This document shows positions 28,811 to 38,075 of a stretch of 64,000 nt of DNA, piece after piece. The translations under genes were made by a program, and so were the position numbers. Below the pieces are notes generated by a model. It made no database searches, was not told the DNA's origin, and worked only from the letters and a program-made list of their open reading frames with translations. The DNA is from Nitrososphaeraceae archaeon (GTDB lineage Archaea; Thermoproteota; Nitrososphaeria; Nitrososphaerales; Nitrososphaeraceae), in assembly GCA_031316115.1 (NCBI GenBank), contig JALDRC010000001.1, positions 124,001 through 188,000 of the forward strand, read 5' to 3'. The stretch's first letter is position 1. Each line of letters opens with the position of its first letter.

Positions 28811-29497
28811 TTACTTATCTTTTAATATAATATCTGATATTTTTACTATTCCTCTTTGTCCATCCCATTCGGTTACCGAATCAGTAATCTCGATACTTTT
28901 AGTATATATTGGACAATCAATTACAAGGGTTTCTGCTTCTCCTCCTTCAAACGCCAAATTAAATCCATTTTTTTTACTAAGCTGGGCTAATTTTTCGAGA
29001 CTAGGATGATCTATTATAGTCCCTAACCAACTTTGATCAAGTCCCATTGCAGAAACTCCTATTATGATAATATCAAATTCATCATTCAGTAATTGTTGCA
29101 TATATTTATACTGGTCAATATTCCATAAAGGAGAAAATAAGGTTAAATTATTTTGGACACAGATTTCATTGAAAATTTTCTTTTGGAAATTGGAACTTAT
29201 TCCACCATGTACTATTCCCTCGATTCCGTATTTATCTTTAGCTAACTTGACCGTACTATCAAGAACTTTTATTTCATGGTCTAAATTGTTGTAATGAACA
29301 TCTTTAGAAATAAGAGGAATGTTCATAATCTTTGATTGTAATTTAGTAATCCAAGTATTTGGAAAATGAAGCAACATGCTATCTTCATACTTTGGATTTA
29401 TAGTTAACAAACATTCAACGGAAAACCCTCTCTGTAGGCTAAGATAGATAGAATAAGTACTATCCTTACCTCCAGAAAAAAAACTTGCTAATCTCAA
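28811..29497 (-). CDS. dph6: Diphthine-ammonia ligase
   Basis: Last step of diphthamide formation on EF-2. PP-loop ATPase with FFSGGKDSTYS (residues 7-17), VHGGISSNFQKK, and the family C-terminal FNLAFEGGEAETLVIDCPIY. 228 residues, normal for the archaeal form. One nucleotide from srp54. Confidence 0.9.
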   Translation of the reverse strand: MRLASFFSGGKDSTYSIYLSLQRGFSVECLLTINPKYEDSMLLHFPNTWITKLQSKIMNIPLISKDVHYNNLDHEIKVLDSTVKLAKDKYGIEGIVHGGISSNFQKKIFNEICVQNNLTLFSPLWNIDQYKYMQQLLNDEFDIIIIGVSAMGLDQSWLGTIIDHPSLEKLAQLSKKNGFNLAFEGGEAETLVIDCPIYTKSIEITDSVTEWDGQRGIVKISDIILKDK

Positions 29498-29582
29498 TTT
29501 CCTTTAATAGATTTATTCGAAAATTAATATAAAATAATATTTCTATAAAAGTAAATAAATTCTATACTAGAAAATTTACTGT

Positions 29583-29867
29583 CTATTCAGAAATATCTGG
29601 AAATAACTGTATTAATTTTGCATGTTTATTTAAGAAATCTTTGCCTAAAGATGTTGTTTTATATAGGTTAGTAAAGTTAGAGTATTCCATTAACCGTGTC
29701 TTAACTGCAAGAGGCAAATATTTTGTAATTTGAGAATGTGAGACACATGCATTGTTCATGATGGTTGTTTGATATTCCCAATTGTTAATTGCACACCGTA
29801 CTATAGATGCTATAACTTCAATATCACTCCTATTTTTCAAAGTTAGTAACATCTCCATCTGTATCAT
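29583..29867 (-). CDS. Small winged-helix DNA-binding protein
   Basis: 94 residues: RSDIEVIASIVRCAIN, TTIMNNACVSHSQITKYLPL (helix-turn-helix) and SNFTNLYKTTSLGKDFLNK (wing). It resembles the compact archaeal regulators annotated as ArnR1-like or DUF4364-like. No target is visible. The start may be an internal ATG (residue 4 or 6). Confidence 0.7.
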   Translation of the reverse strand: MIQMEMLLTLKNRSDIEVIASIVRCAINNWEYQTTIMNNACVSHSQITKYLPLAVKTRLMEYSNFTNLYKTTSLGKDFLNKHAKLIQLFPDISE

Positions 29868-29991
29868 TCATCATATTAGTTCTAAGAATATCATAAAATC
29901 CACGATAAAAAAGCATCTGACAATAAATAGCTACCTAGTTGTCGGAAAATCAATACAAGAATCTATATGTTGATTGAGATATACACCTCAG

Positions 29992-30093
29992 TTACTCATA
30001 ATCTTCGTCATATACAACCTTGATTGAATCAGACGGCTCTTCCTTTACTTCATCGGTGCTAATTAAAAATGTCTGGTGAAAAAATAAAAACAT
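29992..30093 (-). CDS. Possible 33-residue acidic peptide
   Basis: ATG 30093 to TAA 29992, ending IKVVYDEDYE. It sits in a 320-bp gap between divergent genes. The acidic, non-random C-terminus suggests a real small gene, but no family is known to me. A promoter region for the alcohol dehydrogenase follows. Confidence 0.3.
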   Translation of the reverse strand: MFLFFHQTFLISTDEVKEEPSDSIKVVYDEDYE

Positions 30094-30191
30094 TTGTATA
30101 AATTAAGTAAATCTGTAATAGTATAAAGACAATATCATTTCTATTGATCCAATAAACTTAATTTTTATTATCCCTAGTAAATTATTAGAAT

Positions 30192-31244
30192 ATGATTTCT
30201 GCAAGAATAGTGAAAACTAATTCTCCTCTGAAAGTCGAGAATTTAGAACAACCTAAACCTATTCATTCACAGGTACTGGTACGAGTTAAGGCGGCAGGCA
30301 TATGCCATAGTGATTTACACTTATGGGAGGGAGGATACTTAGGCGCTGGAGGCAAATTTATGAAAGTAGAGGACAGAGGCGTTAGATTTCCATTAACGCC
30401 CGGTCATGAAATAGCTGGGACGGTAGAAGAGACAGGAGAAGCGGTAGAGTATTTTCAAAAAGGCGACAAAGTATTAGTTTATCCATGGATAGGAGATCAA
30501 ATATGTTTGTCATGTAAATCAGGCGATGAACATTTATGTGATTCACCAAAGACCTTAGGAATTTATCAAGATGGAGGATATTCAGATTTTATTTTAGTTC
30601 CGCATTATAAATATTTATTAAAATTAGATCAAAACGATTTTGACTCTGCTGCATCACTTGCCTGTTCAGGTCTTACTTCTTATACTGCTATAAAGAAGGC
30701 TTCGGCTTCTCCAGGAGATAATTTAGTTATTATCGGGGCAGGGGGACTGGGATTGATGGCAGTTCAGGTAGCAAAAAAAATAACAAATTCTAACATAATT
30801 GTAGTTGACGTAGATAACAAGAAATTAGATGAAGCTATCAAGTTGGGAGCGGATGAGGTTATCAATTCCAAAGAAGTGGACCCTGTCAAGAACATTAAAG
30901 ACTTGTCAGGAGGAACTGGTTGTGAAATAGTTGTGGATTTTGTGAATAATAATATTACATCGAAATTTGCTATTGATAGTCTTAGAAAGAGAGGAAAATA
31001 TATTATGGTAGGGCTTTTTGGTGGATCTTTAGAATTGAATTTACCATTAGTTCCTCTACGTGCATTTAATATAACTGGAGCTTATACTGGAAGATTTACA
31101 GATTTAATTGAACTTGTAGAGCTATATAAAAAAGGAAAGATAAATTCAGTAGTCTCTAAAAAATACAAAATAGATGATGCCAATCAAGCGTTAGAAGATT
31201 TAAAGAATCGTAAAATTATTGGACGTGCTGTATTTAACCCTTAA
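30192..31244 (+). CDS. adh: Zinc-dependent medium-chain alcohol dehydrogenase
   Basis: 350 residues. Catalytic zinc site AAGICHSDLHLWEGG (Cys38) with PGHEIAGTVEETG (His72, Glu73). The structural zinc lobe DQICLSCKSGDEHLCD has three Cys rather than four, as in Sulfolobus-type ADHs where the remaining ligand is acidic. Rossmann motif VIIGAGGLGLMAVQVA followed by VVDVDNKKL, where the Asp predicts NAD(H). The substrate is unknown. Alone, convergent with tRNA-Tyr. Confidence 0.9.
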   Translation: MISARIVKTNSPLKVENLEQPKPIHSQVLVRVKAAGICHSDLHLWEGGYLGAGGKFMKVEDRGVRFPLTPGHEIAGTVEETGEAVEYFQKGDKVLVYPWIGDQICLSCKSGDEHLCDSPKTLGIYQDGGYSDFILVPHYKYLLKLDQNDFDSAASLACSGLTSYTAIKKASASPGDNLVIIGAGGLGLMAVQVAKKITNSNIIVVDVDNKKLDEAIKLGADEVINSKEVDPVKNIKDLSGGTGCEIVVDFVNNNITSKFAIDSLRKRGKYIMVGLFGGSLELNLPLVPLRAFNITGAYTGRFTDLIELVELYKKGKINSVVSKKYKIDDANQALEDLKNRKIIGRAVFNP

Positions 31245-31292
31245 TACAGTTTTAGCTTTTTTTTATAGGAATATGTATCCCGCGAGCAGGAT

Positions 31293-31321
31293 ATGCCCCA
31301 AATAACAGTAGTTATTTTTGT
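31293..31321 (-). other. Intron 2 of tRNA-Tyr (within the T loop)
   Basis: 29 nt dividing T-loop CTCAA from AT. On the RNA strand AAATAAC and GTTATTT can form a 7-bp hairpin capped by TACT. Flanking GCTC and GGGC could pair as the 4-bp core of a relaxed bulge-helix-bulge with AAA and ATA bulges, the substrate of archaeal splicing endonuclease. Confidence 0.75.
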
Positions 31322-31341
31322 TTGAGCCTGCGACAATTCGG

Positions 31342-31399
31342 TTTCTATCGCATGTTAGCCTGATAGGCTGATTATTACGTTTAGCCAATTTAGCCAACT
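31342..31399 (-). other. Intron 1 of tRNA-Tyr (anticodon loop, position 37/38)
   Basis: About 58 nt between anticodon-loop base 37/38 and the 3' stem CCGAA. An A at each junction makes the exact cut ambiguous by one base. The site is the canonical archaeal intron position. The insert contains the paired-looking segments AGTTGGCT and AGGCTAAC. Confidence 0.8.
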
Positions 31400-31765
31400 T
31401 CTACAGCCGAAAGCTCTACCAGGCTGAGCTACCGCGGGATATCTCCAGTGAATCATCAATTATATATAATTTATTCTAAGTAAACCATCTAGAATAAAGC
31501 CTGAAAACTTTTTTTGAAATAAGTATAAGTATTAAATAATTATAGAACACATACAAAGATCGCGTGATAAAAGACAAGATAGCAACATTCTAAAATATAA
31601 CGCATATTTTATTCAAAACCTTATTTAATTTAGCATAATCTGAAATATACTTTAATTACATTTTAACTAATGTAGAGAATGAATGTTTATTAAAAAATAT
31701 TCTGATAGTGAATTATCTTTAATAAAATAATAAGATATAAATTCGGATCTCTTAAAAAAAAACAG

Positions 31766-31946
31766 ATGTCAAAAACGTTACAACTACCAATTTGTTCGTC
31801 TTGTAATCGATCTATTATGCCTAATGATGAATGTGTAAAATTTTACTGTCCGAGTTGTGGATATGTCTTACTGTGGAGATGTCAAAGTTGTAGAGAATTT
31901 GCTCGTTCTTATAAATGTGTTAATTGTAGTTTTGAGGGTCCGTAAT
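31766..31946 (+). pseudogene. Zinc-ribbon protein gene upstream of EF-1beta, frameshifted near its end
   Basis: ATG 31766 opens a small all-Cys zinc protein with CSSC, CPSC and CQSC pairs, beginning MSKTLQLPICSSCNR. The frame stops at 31922-31924 after KCV. The last expected pair and the family ending (NCSFEGP then TAA at 31944-31946) follow in the next frame. One extra T in the TTT at 31920-31922 explains the shift. The restored stop would lie 4 nt before the ef1b ATG. This gene pair is common in archaea, so a sequence error is as likely as a real mutation. Confidence 0.8.
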
Positions 31947-31950
31947 CATC

Positions 31951-32232
31951 ATGACTAGACTTGTAGCAAGAATAAAGATACTCCCTAAAGAAGCTGATAC
32001 GGATCTTGAAAAAGTGGTGGAAAGTTTAAAAGACCAGATTCCAAATGATTTTGATCTAAAAAGATATTCAAAGGAACCTATTGCTTTTGGGCTTTATTCG
32101 CTTATTTGCGATTTCACATTAAATGATTCTGAGGGACAAATGGATCTATTAGAAGAATATATCAAAAAAACAGAAGGGGTAAGTGAAATACAAGTGATCA
32201 GAGTAAGCAGAGAGTCAGTTAGTATTAAATAA
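31951..32232 (+). CDS. ef1b: Translation elongation factor 1-beta (nucleotide exchange factor)
   Basis: Recharges EF-1alpha with GTP. 93 residues matching aEF-1beta: RLVARIKILPKEADTDLEKV, EPIAFGLYSLICDFTLND and EYIKKTEGVSEIQVIRVSR. ATG 31951 follows the broken zinc-ribbon gene directly. Confidence 0.92.
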   Translation: MTRLVARIKILPKEADTDLEKVVESLKDQIPNDFDLKRYSKEPIAFGLYSLICDFTLNDSEGQMDLLEEYIKKTEGVSEIQVIRVSRESVSIK

Positions 32233-32771
32233 AATATTAAGATCTCCGGTCAGTAAATTTATTGACATAAGTAAAGTTCAACTATCATAAATTTTCAGAT
32301 ATTTTTTTACAGAACACTTTCACTCAATAAAGACTCACCATATAAAATGAATAAATGGTATATTTTATAATAAATTTACGCCAAGTCTAGTAATTAATAT
32401 ATAAAAATGATTGGTGGGTTTGATTGTGAAAAAAACGATAATTGATAGTTTTGTTAGTTCTATTCTCTAGTCACAAGTGTTCACGAAAAAAATATTATAT
32501 TTTTCAAGATATCATTAAAATTTACAAAAAAATCAATCTTGTTATTATATACTATTGGTCGAAAGAAAAGTAATAACAACAATTTATTGTTAAATAATTA
32601 CAAGAATTATACTATCTATATTTTCTTAAAATATCATAATTTTTAGTAATTCTTTAATAAGATAAATTAGTTTATTGTTGAAATTTTTTCATTAAATATA
32701 TATTAATATTCAAAAATTGAGAGAACCAGAGAATATCTTAATATTATATTGTTAATTTTCTTACATTCAAG
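32233..32771. other. 540-bp gap, nothing recognised
   Basis: AT-rich spacer on the far side of ef1b. No ORF above about 25 codons looks coding and no RNA fold was identified. Confidence 0.45.
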
Positions 32772-32981
32772 TTGAAATATCCCTTAAGGAATACCGTTTA
32801 CGAAAAAATACAACAATCGAACAACATCACTGATACAGAATTAATATCTACGTTAGCAAAAGATGGCATAGAAATAAACTTACTAGAGCTTAATAAAATA
32901 TTATTGGACTTGGAAATATATGGACTATTGAAAGTAACTTGGATTTCTAAAGATAAAAAAAGAATAGAAATTTTACCCTAA
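32772..32981 (+). CDS. Small winged-helix-like protein, 69 residues
   Basis: TTG start. The pattern NTVYEKIQQSNNITDTELIS, LELNKILLDLEIYGLLKVTW and KDKKRIEIL reads as three helices and a wing, like compact archaeal HTH proteins. No partner domain. Convergent with the heme farnesyltransferase gene, 9 nt apart. Confidence 0.6.
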   Translation: MKYPLRNTVYEKIQQSNNITDTELISTLAKDGIEINLLELNKILLDLEIYGLLKVTWISKDKKRIEILP

Positions 32982-32990
32982 AAGCCTTTT

Positions 32991-33878
32991 TCAAATTCTG
33001 AAGTAAAAAAATGCATCCAAGGCAATTGCTATAAATATTACTACGAGATACGGAGCAGTTACTTTATAAGCTTTCCAAGCGAAATCAGGTGTAGGATTAC
33101 CAATTAGCTTATAATGATATATGAGCATTAATGATCCCGATATCAATGCTATTATTGTATAGACTAAACCCAATCCAAATAGATACAATGCCAAAGAATA
33201 AGGTAACAAAATAGCTGTATTAATGAATATGTACTTTGCTGTCTTTGTATTTCCTATAAGAACTGGAAGCATTGGAATATGTGCACTTGCATATTCTTCC
33301 CTTTTCTTAATAGCAAGACACCAAAAATGTGCAGGAGTCCACATGAAAACTAGCCATCCAACTAAAAATCCAAGGAGGTCGATAGATCCTGTGGTCGTAG
33401 CCCAACCTGCCATGGAAGCAGCACTTCCGGCAAAACCTCCTATAACTATGTTAGATGAATTTCTTCTTTTTAACCAAACAGTATAAATTATTACATAAAA
33501 AAATATTCCTATAGCTATCATCAATGTAGCTACAGGATTCAAAGTAAACCATGCAACAGCAACAGAAATTATACATAAACCTAATCCAAAAACCAGTACA
33601 TTTCTTGGCGATAATTTGCCAGATGGAATGGGTCTAGTAGATGTTCTATTCATGAATTTATCGATATCTCTATCATAATAGTGATTGATGGCGCTCGAAC
33701 CCATTGAAGCAAGAGCACCACTAATAAGTAAGAATAATAATTTCCAACCAGAGATATCCCAAGCTATATCAGGTGTACTATCAAATCTTGTTGCACCAAG
33801 ACAAGATGCTACAGCAGTTATTACTAAAACTACTACTATTCGAGGTTTTGAAACTTCAATATACGATCCTACATCCAC
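32991..33878 (-). CDS. ctaB: Protoheme IX farnesyltransferase
   Basis: Converts heme b to heme o for terminal oxidase assembly. UbiA-family integral membrane protein with SSAINHYYDRDIDKFMNRTS (prenyl-PP/Mg site) followed by RPIPSGKLSPRN, and the second site WTPAHFWCLAIKKREEYASA. About eight or nine membrane segments, 295 residues. The start (ATG 33878) is followed by the short cytoplasmic MDVGSYIEVSKPR. Divergent from the cupredoxin gene. Confidence 0.94.
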   Translation of the reverse strand: MDVGSYIEVSKPRIVVVLVITAVASCLGATRFDSTPDIAWDISGWKLLFLLISGALASMGSSAINHYYDRDIDKFMNRTSTRPIPSGKLSPRNVLVFGLGLCIISVAVAWFTLNPVATLMIAIGIFFYVIIYTVWLKRRNSSNIVIGGFAGSAASMAGWATTTGSIDLLGFLVGWLVFMWTPAHFWCLAIKKREEYASAHIPMLPVLIGNTKTAKYIFINTAILLPYSLALYLFGLGLVYTIIALISGSLMLIYHYKLIGNPTPDFAWKAYKVTAPYLVVIFIAIALDAFFYFRI

Positions 33879-34030
33879 TGCTTGCGCACGGATGATGATA
33901 ATGATTATGTAGGATTTAATTTATTCGATGAATTTCCATACTTTTAAGAGAATTTCAATGACTGAAAATTTTTTGAGTAAATATATTCAAAAAGATTAAA
34001 ATTATAGCAAAATTCAAACAAAAGTACGGG

Positions 34031-34831
34031 ATGGTAGACTGGGATCTCTTAACACCTGGAATTGGACTTACATCTCTGGGGATTGTTGGAGTGCTTATCT
34101 CGCTATCAGGAATAGCTAAAACCTTTGTCGATGGTATGCATGCCGTATCATTGTTAACATTCTTAATAGGAATGATTTTTCTCTCTACTGGGATTTTTAA
34201 AGATGGTTTTCCCTCCTCAAAAAAAGCAAAATCAGCAACTTTTTTAACACTAGGTATACTAGTTGTAATTGGATTAATAGCTGCTTCACTCTCAAGTGTA
34301 CAAACTCCTGGGATATTTGTATATCTAATCATCATGTTGATAGTGTCCGTCCCTGCAGCTGCTGTTGTAATAGGTATTTACAAGAATAGCAGACGAGTAA
34401 AGCTATATCTAAGTTCATTCGTAGTATCGGTTATCATAGGAATTATTGCATTTTCTTCTTTAGCAGCGACGAATCCAGAAGCTACTTCTAATGAAGATAC
34501 TAAAGAAGCTACAGTTGAAACACCAGCTCCAACTATAGATATATCGAAAACGGCTCAAGTCAATATTTTAGCTGGTTCCTCAGCTCAAGGAAATCCGGAT
34601 TATGATCCAGATGAACTCATTGTAAAGGATGAAATCGGAATTACATGGACAAATTTGGATAATGTCCCACATACAGTTACGAGCTTTGCTGATGATGGAA
34701 AATCTTTTGATTCATCACTTATCAATCCAAGTGAAACATATACTTTGTCATTAGCCGACTTAACTGAAAAGCAATACGAATATTTCTGTACTATTCATCC
34801 ATACATGAAAGCTAGTTTTAAAATTGAATAA
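34031..34831 (+). CDS. Membrane-anchored cupredoxin (plastocyanin-like) protein
   Basis: 266 residues. Residues 1-150 hold about four hydrophobic segments. A Thr/Glu/Ala/Pro-rich linker follows, then an extracellular type I copper domain. The copper ligands are His in NVPHTVTSFAD, Cys in YEYFCTIHPYMKASF, with the second His and the Met three and six residues on. Such blue-copper proteins are abundant in thaumarchaea and are thought to replace cytochromes as electron carriers. The heme-o synthase next door suits a respiratory role. Confidence 0.9.
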   Translation: MVDWDLLTPGIGLTSLGIVGVLISLSGIAKTFVDGMHAVSLLTFLIGMIFLSTGIFKDGFPSSKKAKSATFLTLGILVVIGLIAASLSSVQTPGIFVYLIIMLIVSVPAAAVVIGIYKNSRRVKLYLSSFVVSVIIGIIAFSSLAATNPEATSNEDTKEATVETPAPTIDISKTAQVNILAGSSAQGNPDYDPDELIVKDEIGITWTNLDNVPHTVTSFADDGKSFDSSLINPSETYTLSLADLTEKQYEYFCTIHPYMKASFKIE

Positions 34832-34980
34832 AACATAGAAACAAAAATAATAAACTAAACAATACCAAACAAAAAAAATTAGGGCTAAATAATATTTAAA
34901 CCTAGATTTAAAGATTTTACGAGCTGAGAATTTTCTTTAAAATAAAAAAATTAATCTGTTTATTAAATATCATATCAAAT

Positions 34981-35403
34981 ATGAATTTGATTTTCCTTTC
35001 AATAAAACAAGATCACTTGAAAGAATTAGAAGCAATATCTAAAGAATCGTTGCCGAATGAATCGTGTGCTATTTTACTTGGAGAAATTAACCATAAAAAT
35101 CAACATACTGTAAAAAAAATTATCAAAATGGAAAGTAGTGTACAAACTTCGGATTATTTTGAAATCAACCCCATAAATTTGTTAGATGTATATATGAAAT
35201 CCAAAGATATGAATTTAGATGTAATTGGAATATTTCATTCACATCCCTCAATGGCTTTTCCTTCCAAAACGGATCTTTTGTATATGGAAATAAATCCTGT
35301 TATTTGGTTAATTTATTCTACTACCGAATTGATATTTAGAGCATTTTTACTTGATGAAGAAAGAAAAATAAATAAAGTTACGATAAATGAGGTCAAGGAG
35401 TGA
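34981..35403 (+). CDS. JAMM/MPN+ metalloprotease (deubiquitinase-like)
   Basis: 140 residues with an intact JAMM zinc site: Glu27 in PNESCAILLGE, HSH at 86-88 in GIFHSHPSMAFP, Ser95 and Asp98. Archaeal members remove ubiquitin-like SAMP proteins, or act on sulfur-carrier proteins. No ubiquitin-like or E1-like gene lies in this window, so the substrate is open. The last 11 nt overlap the end of the convergent aspS. Confidence 0.87.
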   Translation: MNLIFLSIKQDHLKELEAISKESLPNESCAILLGEINHKNQHTVKKIIKMESSVQTSDYFEINPINLLDVYMKSKDMNLDVIGIFHSHPSMAFPSKTDLLYMEINPVIWLIYSTTELIFRAFLLDEERKINKVTINEVKE

Positions 35404-36685
35404 GTCTAATTGGATCTCTGGGATAAAGTACAACATCCCTTATATTGATAGAATTAGTGAGTACCATTAATAGTCTATCTAATCCCAATCCACATCCTGA
35501 ATGAGGTGGCATGCCCCATTCAAAAGTTTTCAAATGTTCAGAAAAACTTTGGGGATTTAACCCTTGTTCTTGTAATCTTTTTCTAATCTTATTGGGATTG
35601 TGTTGTCTGGTACCTCCAGAAATTAATTCAAGATAGCCCACCTGTAAATCAAAAGAGTTTGATAGAAATTCATCATCTTCTTTTTCATGAATGTAAAAAG
35701 GTTTTAATTTTAAAGGCCATTCAGTTATAAAATAGAAACCTGGATGTGATTGGCCCAGCTTCCTTAAAGAGCTATCAGAAAGATCATCGCCGTACTCAAT
35801 TTTTTCTCCATTACTATTAAGTTCTTGAATACACTCTTTATAAGTTAATTCTGGAATTTTTGACTGTAATACGGATTTTATTGTCTCATTTTTATCGATA
35901 TTAACTAAATTGGAATTTGTCAGTTCTTTTATTATATTTTTTATTGTTTCTTCCATTATATCCATAATTTCATGGTAATCAACAAATGCAGCTTCTATAT
36001 CCACACTTTGAAACTCGGTTAGGTGTCTAACTGTGTTAGAGTTCTCAGCACGAAAGTAAGGAGCTATTTCAAAAACTCTGTCTAAAGCAAGAATTAGTTG
36101 TTCTTTGTATAATTGCGGACTTTGCGCTAAGAACGCTATTTTCTTAAAATAATCAAAAGAAAACAAATTTGACCCTCCTTCACTTGCACTTCCTATTATC
36201 TTTGGTGTATTAACTTCGATAAAGTGATTATCCGATAAAGTCCTCCGGATAACTTCCAGTGCCTTTGATCGTATAAGGAAGACCTTAGAAACCTGTGGAT
36301 TCCGCAAGTCCAAAGCTCTTGAATCTATTCTTTTATCTATTGATGATTCCACTCTGCCTGTTGGATCTATCGGAAGTGGGTGTTGTGCTGGGAAAATAGA
36401 GATTATATTTTCTAGTTTTATTTCTACTCTTTTTCCTTTTGCTTTGCTACTTTGTACCAACCCAGAGATCAAGATAGAACTTTGTCGTGGTATTTCTCGT
36501 GCTTGGGAAAAGTCATCCTGATTTATTACTACTTGCATTGGTCCGGTAATGTCTCTAATTATCATGAAGATAATTTTTCCTATATCTCTGATGTCTTCTA
36601 CCCATCCACCCACTGTAACATGTTTTCCAATAGTTTTTTCATCTAGTTGATTAGAATAATGACTCCTTTTCGAATTTATTGTCAA
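35393..36685 (-). CDS. aspS: Aspartyl-tRNA synthetase (archaeal type)
   Basis: Class IIb synthetase. N-terminal OB fold (VTVGGWVEDIRDIGKIIFMI), motif 2 FEIAPYFRAENSNTVRHLTE with FQSVDIEA, and motif 3 GCGLGLDRLLMVLTNS. 430 residues. Whether it is discriminating or also charges tRNA-Asn is not decided from sequence alone. Start TTG 36685. A nearby ATG in another frame yields only 13 codons. Confidence 0.94.
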   Translation of the reverse strand: MTINSKRSHYSNQLDEKTIGKHVTVGGWVEDIRDIGKIIFMIIRDITGPMQVVINQDDFSQAREIPRQSSILISGLVQSSKAKGKRVEIKLENIISIFPAQHPLPIDPTGRVESSIDKRIDSRALDLRNPQVSKVFLIRSKALEVIRRTLSDNHFIEVNTPKIIGSASEGGSNLFSFDYFKKIAFLAQSPQLYKEQLILALDRVFEIAPYFRAENSNTVRHLTEFQSVDIEAAFVDYHEIMDIMEETIKNIIKELTNSNLVNIDKNETIKSVLQSKIPELTYKECIQELNSNGEKIEYGDDLSDSSLRKLGQSHPGFYFITEWPLKLKPFYIHEKEDDEFLSNSFDLQVGYLELISGGTRQHNPNKIRKRLQEQGLNPQSFSEHLKTFEWGMPPHSGCGLGLDRLLMVLTNSINIRDVVLYPRDPIRLTP

Positions 36686-37468
36686 TATTCATTTTAGTTT
36701 TTTAGGTATTATTTCACTTTTTCCATATTTGAGGTATTATTATTAGGATTCATCTCGTTTAAATTATTTTTTTCCATATTTTAATACCAAAATTAAAAAT
36801 AAGCAATTTCTATAATCCTGGGCTTGGAACTAAGGACAGCAATTATCATTTACAATCGTAATAATTAAAAGGAATCAATAAAAAAAAGTACTTCATGATC
36901 TGATATTCCTCAAGAATCATATTTCAAAGTGACCTCTAGGTGGAGGTCATTAGCAATTGCATAAAATACTTTCATTATAGATTATGTGTATTTAATATTT
37001 TGATTCATTCTAATTTGTCCATATCAATAATAGTTCTTTGATTTCAATGAATTATTAAATGGCGAGTTCCAATATATTGATCATACAAGACAAAGAAGAA
37101 TTCTCAAATTTATTATTCTTTAATTTATAATAAACAATGGTTATCCCAATCAATCGGCAAAACGAAAGATTATTTATATATATTATCAAAAGAAAGATCT
37201 GTTTATATTTTCTAGATAAAATAACTCCTCATATGCAAAACAACTAAAGCTCATTTACAATTTCTGTATGTAATTTTTTTTGATAATAAACTAGATATTT
37301 TGGAAGAAATAAGATCTATGAATTTATACAAGACAACATAGTTATTGAATTGTCTAGATTGAGAGAAGGTAGTTCTCTAGATGTAATATGTTCTTTTTTA
37401 TGTGTTCAATATTCTCATAAATACGAGATTTTCGAGTATTTTAATTGTATTAAAAATGTATTATTCAT
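36686..37468. other. 780-bp gap without a recognised gene
   Basis: Contains two minus-strand mini-frames (22 and 13 codons) just upstream of aspS, with no other support. The remainder is AT-rich with stops throughout. No RNA gene was identified. Confidence 0.45.
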
Positions 37469-37975
37469 TCATTTTTTGATATAGTCGATCAACAGCTCTA
37501 TATCTTTCAGTTTGTGAGCAATTTTTTTCAACTTTTCTTCTGAAGGTTTATTTTTACTTTTATTTTCAGATATCACAATTTTTGTAAGTTTATTGCCATC
37601 AGGCAACCAAATCAAATTTAAAGAGTATATTTTAGTTGGATATAACAAATTTTCGATGAATCTTTTTTCGGTTGCACCATTCTCAATAAACCAAACATGA
37701 TTGTTAAATTCTTTTTGTATTTTTTTCATCAAATTTTCATCAGATCGAATAATACTAATATCGGAACTTGGAAGAACCATTACAAGGTCCTGATCGATCT
37801 TATATGCACCATTAAGTGTGAATTTATCAATTGTGTTATTTTCTTCTGCTAACTTCGTTAATTTCATAGATGCTTCAATGTCTCCAGGAGTTAAATGCCC
37901 AGATTTCAATTTGGACTCACATTTTGTGCATAATATTCCAGTTTTAGCATCAAAAGAACAAATAGGGGTTTTCAA
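37469..37975 (-). CDS. NusA-like KH-domain transcription factor with zinc knuckle
   Basis: 168 residues. The N-terminal CSFDAKTGILCTKCESKLKSG has Cys residues suitable for zinc, followed by GDIEASMKLTKLAE. The central and C-terminal parts are KH-like (LIWLPDGNKLTKIVIS). Archaeal genomes carry this protein as a putative transcription elongation factor; RNA binding is expected. Monocistronic. Confidence 0.75.
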   Translation of the reverse strand: MKTPICSFDAKTGILCTKCESKLKSGHLTPGDIEASMKLTKLAEENNTIDKFTLNGAYKIDQDLVMVLPSSDISIIRSDENLMKKIQKEFNNHVWFIENGATEKRFIENLLYPTKIYSLNLIWLPDGNKLTKIVISENKSKNKPSEEKLKKIAHKLKDIELLIDYIKK

Positions 37976-38075
37976 TTATCAAGATAATTTTGATTATCTC
38001 TAATATATATTTAGAATTTTTTTAAAAAATTTAAATACCTCCGAATATGGAAAATTATAACTGTCTTCCAAACGA

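Larger units (their letters stand above)
31278..31438 (-). tRNA. tRNA-Tyr (GTA) interrupted by two introns
   Basis: Read on the minus strand from 31438: acceptor CCCGCGG, D arm GCTC/GAGC, anticodon stem TTCGG and loop CTGTAGA (anticodon GTA). After about 58 nt come CCGAA, variable TTGTC and T stem GCAGG with loop CTCAA. After a further 29 nt the loop resumes as AT, followed by CCTGC, acceptor TCGCGGG and discriminator A. Removing both inserts leaves a 74-nt cloverleaf with C1-G72 and A73, the archaeal tRNA-Tyr identity. CCA is not encoded. The first residue of the T loop is C rather than T. Confidence 0.9.

Noticed and set aside
36686-37468. Replication origin or SRP RNA in the large gap
   Set aside because: No origin-recognition-box pairs with inverted orientation, no Cdc6 gene and no 7S-RNA-like GC-rich fold were seen.
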